Of a stretch of DNA of 8,862 nucleotides, positions 1-4,930 are shown one piece after another (the stretch's first letter is position 1; every line of letters begins with the position of its first letter). This DNA comes from Bacteroidia bacterium (GTDB taxonomy: Bacteria > Bacteroidota > Bacteroidia > Bacteroidales > UBA12481), in the NCBI GenBank assembly GCA_026391235.1, contig JAPLDV010000072.1, positions 1 through 8,862 of the forward strand, written 5' to 3'. The notes below the pieces were generated by a model. The model had not been told where the DNA came from. It saw only the letters and a program-made list of their open reading frames with translations, and searched no databases. The position numbers and the translations under genes are program-made.

Positions 1-930
1 GACTTTGAAGGAACACGTACGCAGGAGTATTTAAAGGTCACATTACCTACAGAAATTACAGGCGATGGACGTATCCCGCTCATTAAATTCTCACAAACGT
101 ATACCACTGGCTGGTCTACAATGCCCCACAGTCTGGGTATGAAAATTGACCCGCCTACCTGCTGGGCAATGGCGCCATATGAAGTTCGTGTGAATTCGCT
201 TGACGGATCCCGGGAAGGAACTGGTCAGGAGCGATACGCCGCAGGTAAAAATGTCGCCCTTACCAAATCCACCCGCATGCTTAAATTAAACCGGCTTACC
301 GTCGCGGAATACGCAGCAGCTGTTTTGGCGTGTACTGCCGGGTCTTATGCAGGAACCAACAAGTTAACTTTATCCGGAACCAATCAATGGTCCAATCCAA
401 ATAGTGATATCATTGGGATCGTTGAGGATGCAAAGAAAGCTGTTCATATTTACAGCGGCAGTCAGGCAAACAGAATGGTTATTAACCGGGATTGTATGTA
501 TGCATTAAAGACTCACACGAAATTGCGTGAACTGAAGAGAAATATAATGGTTGGAACAAAGGGTTCAATGGACTTCTCACTGGACGAGAGTGAATTATCG
601 GACGTCTTTGGGTTGGATTTGAAGGTTGCGGATGCACAATATGAAACCGGCGCACTTGGTTTGACTTCCAGCAAAGCTCAAATCTGGGGTAATTTCGCCT
701 GGATCGGGTACGTCAATCCAAACCCAACTCCCAACATGGTTGAGTACAGTTTTGGATACAACTTCTGGCGCACGCCAATGGGAGCATCATCCAAAGTCAA
801 CATGCGCCTTACCGATCCGGATCAACATTCTCATTCCGGACAAACTCAAACTTTGTACGTTGACGAAGAGTACGACCAAATGTTGGTTTCAACGACTGCC
901 GGGTACTTAATCACCGCGCCGATCGCATAA
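1..930 (+). CDS. Major capsid protein (partial, N-terminus off the left edge)
   Basis: The frame is open from base 1 to the TAA at 928-930, giving 309 codons in the window. The ATG at 121 is internal: the 40 codons before it are open and continue the protein. The C-terminal half has the pattern of phage major capsid proteins of the HK97-fold/GpE-like group. A segment reading NRMVINRDCMYALKTHTKL (window residues about 157-175) matches the 'rmvi..dvw.aLktHpkl' stretch. It is followed by an acidic 'DESELSDVFGLDLKVADAQY' region, then AQIWGNFAWIGYVNPNPTP, the usual 'iwG..a.l.Yv.p.p' strand, and an aromatic FGYNFW segment. It would form the capsid shell. Its position ahead of connector and tail genes agrees. 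The family is usually somewhat longer than 309 residues, so probably a few dozen residues are missing. The family assignment is from memory of sequence pattern, not a search. Confidence 0.82.
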   Translation, partial: DFEGTRTQEYLKVTLPTEITGDGRIPLIKFSQTYTTGWSTMPHSLGMKIDPPTCWAMAPYEVRVNSLDGSREGTGQERYAAGKNVALTKSTRMLKLNRLTVAEYAAAVLACTAGSYAGTNKLTLSGTNQWSNPNSDIIGIVEDAKKAVHIYSGSQANRMVINRDCMYALKTHTKLRELKRNIMVGTKGSMDFSLDESELSDVFGLDLKVADAQYETGALGLTSSKAQIWGNFAWIGYVNPNPTPNMVEYSFGYNFWRTPMGASSKVNMRLTDPDQHSHSGQTQTLYVDEEYDQMLVSTTAGYLITAPIA

Positions 931-941
931 GGACAGACATT

Positions 942-1232
942 ATGACCAGCGAACAAGAGGAAACAATCACCGAAGAAACCCCGGCTGAAATGCCGGAGGT
1001 TTTGGAACCAGAGATTAAAAAGTCGTATAAAGGAGCATCAAAAATGCCAAATATTAACGTCAAGGTCGTCAACACTGTTGAACGGGTTGGATACCAATGC
1101 GTCTCCAACGTCATGCACGACGGAATCACCTACACAAATGAAATTCCTACATCACTGTTCACACAGGCACAACTGGACCAATTAATCAGCAACGGATCCA
1201 TTAAGTTAGTCACCTTTTCTGAGGAGGTCTAA
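942..1232 (+). CDS. Small acidic protein between capsid and decoration genes, possible dual start
   Basis: This 96-residue protein is of unrecognised family. The start at 942 has AAGGA at 929-933, eight bases upstream, overlapping the capsid stop. Residues 2-27 are very acidic (Glu-rich, with Pro), probably disordered, and are followed by a basic KKSYKGASK linker. From Met35 (ATG 1044) the protein changes character to a compact-looking 62-residue region with alternating hydrophobics (NINVKVVNTVERVGYQCVS) and a helix-like TQAQLDQLISNG segment. A strong AAAGGAG lies eight bases before Met35, so a short form may also be made. The position right after the major capsid gene suggests a head accessory, stabilisation or head-completion role, but that is inference. 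No signal peptide or membrane segment is visible. Confidence 0.7.
   Translation: MTSEQEETITEETPAEMPEVLEPEIKKSYKGASKMPNINVKVVNTVERVGYQCVSNVMHDGITYTNEIPTSLFTQAQLDQLISNGSIKLVTFSEEV
1029..1035 (+). promoter_or_regulatory. Internal ribosome binding site (AAAGGAG) for ATG 1044
   Basis: AAAGGAG sits eight bases before an in-frame ATG at 1044, inside the 942-1232 gene. It is a better Shine-Dalgarno match than the AAGGA serving ATG 942. It marks the point where the acidic N-terminus gives way to the folded-looking part, so either 1044 is the true start or both starts are used. Confidence 0.5.
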
Positions 1233-1235
1233 ACA

Positions 1236-1886
1236 ATGAAAAGATCCACCTCTGAAACCTTATTCACCAGTGCTGCAACAGCCCAAAGTGTCGTCCGGAC
1301 AACGGAGGGTGCATGTGGGGTTGCGGTTGTGTTTAAAGTCGTTATTGCCACATCCGGAACGGTTACTTTAAACGTATACGTCAGCCCGGATAACTCCAAT
1401 TTTTACCTGACCGGCACAACGACAATTACCTCAACAAGCAACTATGCGTTTGATATTCAGTGCCGCAATCACGCTTACGTGAAGATTGAAACAGCAGATG
1501 TTACCGCATCGGTAACATCATGCATTATCAATGTTGCTGCCAAAGGAACCGAAATTCCTGGACCATTTTACACGGTGACGGCTCTGTCAGCCTACACAAC
1601 GGCTGGGAATGCTGTGTATGTGACAGACAACGCCGTTGATCTGCAGGTAGACTGGACGAACACCATGACAGGATCCGGAACGTCTACCGTCAAGAACATC
1701 ATCTCAGGAAGTAATAACGGAACCGATTATGCAATTTTGGATACGGCTACCGTTACGACAACCAGTAAGCGGTCTGTAAATATTGATCTGGCGAGCAAAC
1801 CATACGCCTACATCAAAATTGAAAATGCAACTGTCACAACTGCAACAACTACAGCCGTGACCCGTATAACATCACATACCGTTTGA
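1236..1886 (+). CDS. Two-domain beta-rich protein, probable capsid decoration/accessory protein
   Basis: The protein has 216 residues and starts with ATG 1236, eight bases after AGGAGG (1222-1227). It is rich in Thr, Val, Ser and Ala and nearly free of long helical stretches, as expected of beta sandwiches. The two halves are related. HAYVKIETADVTAS (residues 79-92) matches YAYIKIENATVTTA (190-203), and the stretch before it (about 49-68) matches 156-177 with the same turn-rich SPDNSNFY / GSNNGTDY loop. The offset is about 107-111 residues, so residues 1-107 and 108-216 look like two copies of one domain. Lying between the capsid and connector genes, it could decorate the capsid or stabilise its lattice. 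A short surface fibre or a tail accessory role is also possible. I do not recognise the exact family, so the function is inferred from position and fold type. Confidence 0.6.
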   Translation: MKRSTSETLFTSAATAQSVVRTTEGACGVAVVFKVVIATSGTVTLNVYVSPDNSNFYLTGTTTITSTSNYAFDIQCRNHAYVKIETADVTASVTSCIINVAAKGTEIPGPFYTVTALSAYTTAGNAVYVTDNAVDLQVDWTNTMTGSGTSTVKNIISGSNNGTDYAILDTATVTTTSKRSVNIDLASKPYAYIKIENATVTTATTTAVTRITSHTV

Positions 1887-1896
1887 GGAGTAAAAA

Positions 1897-2331
1897 ATGT
1901 CCGTTTACACAACTGAGGAAGACATAACGGCATTTTTTGTGGGGGTGAGCTTTTCAACAAGTTCATCCCCGTCTACTGCTCAAATTAACCGATGGAACAC
2001 TGAAGCCAGTGCCTGGATCAACCAGAAACTTCAGAAAAAGTACACATTACCGATAACCAATGAGGTTGATTTGGACGTTCTTCGGTCAATCGCTACGGAA
2101 TATACACTTTCACGGGTTGAGTTCATTCTTGGCAAGAACAGGGTGAATATTACCTCCAAAAAGTCAGTTATTCCCCGCCGTCCGGATGATTCTGCGTTTT
2201 TTGAGAAATTGAAAATGATCGATTCTGGTGAACTCTCACTCAGCACAACATCATCACAGGCATCCAGCTACAGCTATAATGCAGACAATGAAATAATTCC
2301 GTTCACGACATTGGCAACAGATCAATGGTAG
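1897..2331 (+). CDS. Head-tail connector, Mu gp36-like (DUF1320)
   Basis: This protein has 144 residues and ATG 1897 follows GAGGAG (1885-1890) by six bases; that site overlaps the previous stop codon. It has the hallmarks of the DUF1320/Mu gp36-like family: an N-terminal YTTEEDI (residues 4-10), a helix with evenly spaced Ala/Ile leading to INQKLQKKYTLPI (41-53), and a second helix IATEYTLSRVEFILG (65-79). A final helix follows, ending in the characteristic 'idsGelsL' (108-115). Proteins of this group sit at the portal-tail interface as head completion or adaptor proteins. The tail after residue 115 is Ser/Thr-rich and extends about 30 residues past the family core. It overlaps the next gene by seven bases, suggesting coupled translation. 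Confidence 0.72.
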   Translation: MSVYTTEEDITAFFVGVSFSTSSSPSTAQINRWNTEASAWINQKLQKKYTLPITNEVDLDVLRSIATEYTLSRVEFILGKNRVNITSKKSVIPRRPDDSAFFEKLKMIDSGELSLSTTSSQASSYSYNADNEIIPFTTLATDQW

Positions 2332-2834
2332 CCACAATAGGCACTGACGCATTCAGCAGCAGGAGCAAACCGTTTAAGATAGTCATCGGAATACGCAAAA
2401 GCACTGAGGATATGCGATCACTGTTCCAAACCATCGGTGAATACTGGTTCGCCACAAACAAACAGGCCATTTTCAGCCAGCGGGGGGCATCCGGCCGGTT
2501 CAAAGACTTAACACCTGTAACAAAGGATCTGAAGCAAAAAAATTACGGAAACGCATATCCAATTTTGGTCGCAACGGGTAAACTCCGGGATTCTCTGACT
2601 AACCCACTGGATCGGAACGCAATTTTCCGGATCCGGAAGACCAGTTTAACATTGGGGTCAAATGTAGACTATTTGAAGTACCACATGACCGGATTTAAGC
2701 ATTATCAAACTGGTAGATTTGTGTCACCACGACCACCAATAAGTCTGACTGCCGGGGGGCTGCAGAGTTTTATTCGTAAAATGTCGGACGTTACCAGCCA
2801 TTATTTTGAAGCGAGATTGAGGAAACCAATTTGA
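2325..2834 (+). CDS. Phage virion morphogenesis / gpS-like tail completion protein
   Basis: The 169-residue product starts at ATG 2325, inside the previous gene's end (overlap 2325-2331). No good ribosome binding site is visible, so translation probably depends on re-initiation. Sequence features fit the virion morphogenesis (gpS/Mu gpG-like) family: 'FKDLTPVTKDLKQK' (59-72, the usual 'W.pLs..T...K'), 'ILVATGKLRDSLT' (80-92, the 'iL..tG.Lr.S' motif), then 'LTLGSNVDYLKYHMTG' (108-123) and 'RFVSPRPPI' (131-139, the 'R.f.p.Rpf' motif). Such proteins complete the tail or head-tail junction. The neighbours, a DUF1320 connector before and a tail terminator candidate after, match the usual order in Mu-like head-tail modules. 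A remote HK97 gp10-like connector is the main alternative; the two groups have similar roles. Confidence 0.72.
   Translation: MVATIGTDAFSSRSKPFKIVIGIRKSTEDMRSLFQTIGEYWFATNKQAIFSQRGASGRFKDLTPVTKDLKQKNYGNAYPILVATGKLRDSLTNPLDRNAIFRIRKTSLTLGSNVDYLKYHMTGFKHYQTGRFVSPRPPISLTAGGLQSFIRKMSDVTSHYFEARLRKPI
2819..2823 (+). promoter_or_regulatory. Ribosome binding site favouring the TTG start at 2831
   Basis: GAGGA lies seven bases before TTG 2831 but thirteen before the next in-frame ATG at 2837. Normal spacing therefore favours the rare TTG start, whose TTGA also contains the stop of the preceding gene. Confidence 0.45.
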
Positions 2835-3343
2835 AAATGGACTTTGAGGTTATTTTTGACCGGGTATCGGACTGCATCAAAGCCAATTTACCGGCACTGA
2901 TAACTGCGTGCAACACCGACAAACAGGCGTACGCCGTGGACACAGGACGACCGCTGGTGCAGCTGGAAGAAATAGAAGATTCAGACTATCTGGATGCCAG
3001 ATGGATTGAAGGTACGCCGACCAGCGTCCCGCCGTACGCGGTGTCATATGTACTGGACTGGCTCAATCCCCAAATATCCGGGAATACTGCAGGAACATCC
3101 TGGAGAATCCCGTTTGCATTTCATATTTTAATCAATGAAACATTTGAACAGAATATGAAGATTTTAATGTTAAGATATGCTATTATACAAGAAGAACTGA
3201 TAACAAAATATGTGAGCCGTGTTCCGGCAATAACCGGCGGTGTCACAATTCTCGAGATAGACGCAGTACCGATGGTGGACAATGAGAACGGGCATCCTTT
3301 CACCGCCTGCTCCATTATGTTCAGCATCGATTTACCCTTTTAA
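2831..3343 (+). CDS. Probable tail terminator / tail completion protein
   Basis: This protein has 170 residues if started at TTG 2831, or 168 from ATG 2837. Ribosome site spacing and the four-base TTGA overlap with the previous stop support TTG. No single diagnostic motif is visible. The layout is an N-terminal helix, then a core with RIPFAFHILIN, a long helix around 'LMLRYAIIQEELITKY' (about 112-127), and a final strand ending SIMFSIDLPF. This resembles small alpha/beta tail terminator proteins (lambda gpU / Mu gp37-like), which cap the tail tube and join it to the head. Position is the strongest evidence: it lies directly between the gpS-like gene and the major tail protein gene, the usual place of the terminator. 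Treat the function as inferred. Confidence 0.55.
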   Translation: MKMDFEVIFDRVSDCIKANLPALITACNTDKQAYAVDTGRPLVQLEEIEDSDYLDARWIEGTPTSVPPYAVSYVLDWLNPQISGNTAGTSWRIPFAFHILINETFEQNMKILMLRYAIIQEELITKYVSRVPAITGGVTILEIDAVPMVDNENGHPFTACSIMFSIDLPF

Positions 3344-3355
3344 GGAGGAAAGATC

Positions 3356-4234
3356 ATGGCAGTTTCACAGCAAAAAGTATTTTTTGGGATCCACTCTGCA
3401 GCGTTTATAAACCGCGCAGATGGATTACCGTACGGGTATTTAAAAGCTCTTGGCAATGCAACGTTGGACGCTTCCCGGGAAGAAGTTTCCATATTTGGAG
3501 GATCTAACCCGTATCCGTTTGACACGCAGTACGGGAATTGCTCAAGTAAATTATCTTTAACTATTCGTGAATTTAAGCCTTTCATTTACACACTTGCGGG
3601 ATATACGGTGGCATCGACGGCATTGTCCACTACAGGAGCAGTGAGCACACTTACAAATATATTATCTCAAGCGGCTCCTGTAATGCATGCGGGAACTGGT
3701 ATTGCATCCGTAGCAGTTACGTCAGCTGACAAGGCTAATTTAAAAGCTGGGCGGTATGTAGTAAAAGCAGTTTCAGCAACTGAGGTTTCCATATACGCAT
3801 ATACTGACGCGGATGGTGGTGCAGGTGTTGCGTTACCTTTACTCGACGACGTTATGTGTGTTTCCAATACATTGTCTGTTGCACAAGCAACCACCGCTGT
3901 AGTGGCTTTAGGGGTCACATTTACAAAAGGTAATAGCACACTTGGCATGACAGTTGGATCAACTGCATATTTCGATATTACCCCTGTAAATACCGGCGGA
4001 TCGTTTTCAGTAACCATGGGTTCAAATCCGGTTCCTGTTCAATGCGCTCTATTACTCGCAGGACAGAAATTGGCAAATGGTGATATTGACTATACATATT
4101 TTCCAAGTGTTAAAGTCTCTTCAGTGCCTATGACATACGAACAAAATAAGCATTCAGAGGGAGATATTCAACTGGCGGTAAATTACGATGCTACATTGGG
4201 ATCAACGTTTACGAAGTCCTATTTTCAACGGTAA
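3356..4234 (+). CDS. Probable major tail tube protein
   Basis: The 292-residue protein starts at ATG 3356, seven bases after a perfect AAGGAGG (3342-3348), the strongest ribosome site here and fitting for an abundant structural protein. The N-terminal part (1-80) contains a strand-turn pattern, 'GYLKALGNATLDASREEVSIFGGSN' in outline, typical of tube subunits that build a beta-barrel ring. The C-terminal part has 'YTYFPSVKVSSVPMTYEQNKHSEGDIQLAVNYDAT' in outline (about 246-280), resembling the 'fp...v......y....f....l.f.a' end of tail tube proteins. Between them (about 84-215) lies an Ala/Thr/Val-rich beta segment with 'NLKAGRYVVKAVSATEVSIYAYTDADGG' in outline, probably an inserted extra domain exposed on the tail surface. 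There is no sheath gene next to it, so a contractile tail is unlikely. Confidence 0.65.
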   Translation: MAVSQQKVFFGIHSAAFINRADGLPYGYLKALGNATLDASREEVSIFGGSNPYPFDTQYGNCSSKLSLTIREFKPFIYTLAGYTVASTALSTTGAVSTLTNILSQAAPVMHAGTGIASVAVTSADKANLKAGRYVVKAVSATEVSIYAYTDADGGAGVALPLLDDVMCVSNTLSVAQATTAVVALGVTFTKGNSTLGMTVGSTAYFDITPVNTGGSFSVTMGSNPVPVQCALLLAGQKLANGDIDYTYFPSVKVSSVPMTYEQNKHSEGDIQLAVNYDATLGSTFTKSYFQR

Positions 4235-4261
4235 CAGATAACAACGATTCATCATATTATA

Positions 4262-4267
4262 AGGAGG
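4262..4267 (+). promoter_or_regulatory. Ribosome binding site deciding the chaperone start (4275 rather than 4269)
   Basis: The AGGAGG in AAGGAGGA (4261-4268) directly abuts ATG 4269, leaving almost no spacer. It lies seven bases from the second in-frame ATG at 4275, the normal distance. The true start is therefore most likely 4275. Confidence 0.65.
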
Positions 4268-4274
4268 AATGACA

Positions 4275-4622
4275 ATGAAAAAAATATCCGAAGTAACATC
4301 GAAAAAAGATTACACACTTGAAATTTTAGGGGAGCAACTTCCCCTTACTTCCTTTCATGCCGGCGTTATGCGCGATATGGAGAAGGACGGTATAAACCCA
4401 AACGAACTGTTTTCAGATATGACTGATTACCCAACGACTTCGTCCATCACATTTTTATGGTACTTATTAACCAAAGAGTCAAAAGCGTTTTTTGAAAATA
4501 GTATCGAGGTTTTGTTTGAGAACATAGGCCCGAAGGAATTGGATGTTGTGTCAAAGGTAATCACTACAATATACCAGGACGGGCAGCCCATCGGAAAAAA
4601 GTCAGAGGACGTGCCTGTGTAG
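4275..4622 (+). CDS. Tail assembly chaperone, short form (G-like)
   Basis: The 115-residue product starts at ATG 4275, preferred over 4269 because of ribosome site spacing, and ends at TAG 4620-4622. It is small, mainly helical and acidic-to-neutral, with a segment around 'FLWYLLTKESKAFFENSIEVLF' in outline and a final helix ahead of GQPIGKKSEDVPV. It has no diagnostic catalytic motif. The identification rests on its location between major tail protein and tape measure, its size, and a slippery A AAA AAG heptamer seven codons before its stop (4595-4601) that opens into a long -1 frame. This is the arrangement of the lambda G/GT tail chaperones. Both products would bind the tape measure and recruit tube subunits during tail assembly, and are absent from the finished virion. 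Confidence 0.75.
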   Translation: MKKISEVTSKKDYTLEILGEQLPLTSFHAGVMRDMEKDGINPNELFSDMTDYPTTSSITFLWYLLTKESKAFFENSIEVLFENIGPKELDVVSKVITTIYQDGQPIGKKSEDVPV

Positions 4623-4930
4623 ACGGTGTTCCCGAAGAGATTGACTGGGGCGATGTTTTCTTCAAAATATGCCGCAGAACAAATTATAATTGGGAAACCG
4701 TTCTTTCACTTACCCAGCGTGAAATAGTCGTCATTTTAAACCAAATAGCCATATTGGAAATAAAGGAAAACGGCGACAAGATTTCAGCGTCTGGTGGTGA
4801 TGGTGCACAGTACGTCGAAAAACAACTTGCGTTAATGAAAGCCCGTGAAGAATTAAACGAGGATGATGACATGTCCGAAGATGAATTGTTGTCTATCATT
4901 TCTGAAAAGGGATTAATATGTCAAATATAA
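4275..4930 (+). CDS. Tail assembly chaperone, -1 frameshifted long form (GT-like)
   Basis: Join 4275-4601 with 4601-4930. After slippage at A AAA AAG the -1 frame reads VRGRACVDGVPEEIDWGDVF and stays open to TAA 4928-4930. The product is 218 residues, 109 from each frame. The extension continues with a helix around 'WETVLSLTQREIVVILNQI' and 'EKQLALMKAREELNEDDD', an acidic stretch (NEDDDMSEDE), and ends overlapping the tape measure start by 13 bases. The frame is blocked upstream by TGA 4517-4519, and its first ATG lies only at 4844. It is therefore very unlikely to be an independent gene. It fills 4623-4917, which otherwise would be the only sizeable gap. By analogy with lambda GT, the extension would contact the tail tube protein while the shared part binds the tape measure. 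Confidence 0.8.
4595..4601 (+). promoter_or_regulatory. Programmed -1 ribosomal frameshift site, A AAA AAG
   Basis: In the zero frame the codons are GGA AAA AAG, so the heptamer is A AAA AAG in the correct X XXY YYZ phase, the classic bacterial dnaX-type slippery sequence. The zero frame stops 19 bases later and the -1 frame stays open for 109 codons. I could not identify a strong stimulatory hairpin by eye downstream; GTC(AGAG)GAC at 4601-4610 is only a 3-bp stem. A 3-bp GGG(CAG)CCC stem lies just upstream. Confidence 0.8.

Noticed and set aside
121..123. ATG 121 as the start of the capsid gene
   Set aside because: The frame is open without a stop from base 1 to 120 and reads as plausible protein. 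No ribosome site precedes 121, so the gene runs off the left edge.
3667..4017. Minus-strand open frame opposite the major tail protein gene
   Set aside because: It is antisense to a gene with a strong ribosome site and recognisable tail protein ends, and has no start signal or recognisable product.
4235..4274. Possible promoter or terminator between the major tail protein and chaperone genes
   Set aside because: The short spacer holds only the ribosome binding site. I see no hairpin with a T-run and no convincing -35/-10 pair.
4620..4727. Readthrough of the TAG at 4620 (for example pyrrolysine-type recoding) instead of frameshifting
   Set aside because: The zero frame beyond the TAG is open for only about 34 codons before another TAG. 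The -1 frame is open to the tape measure gene and preceded by a perfect slippery site.
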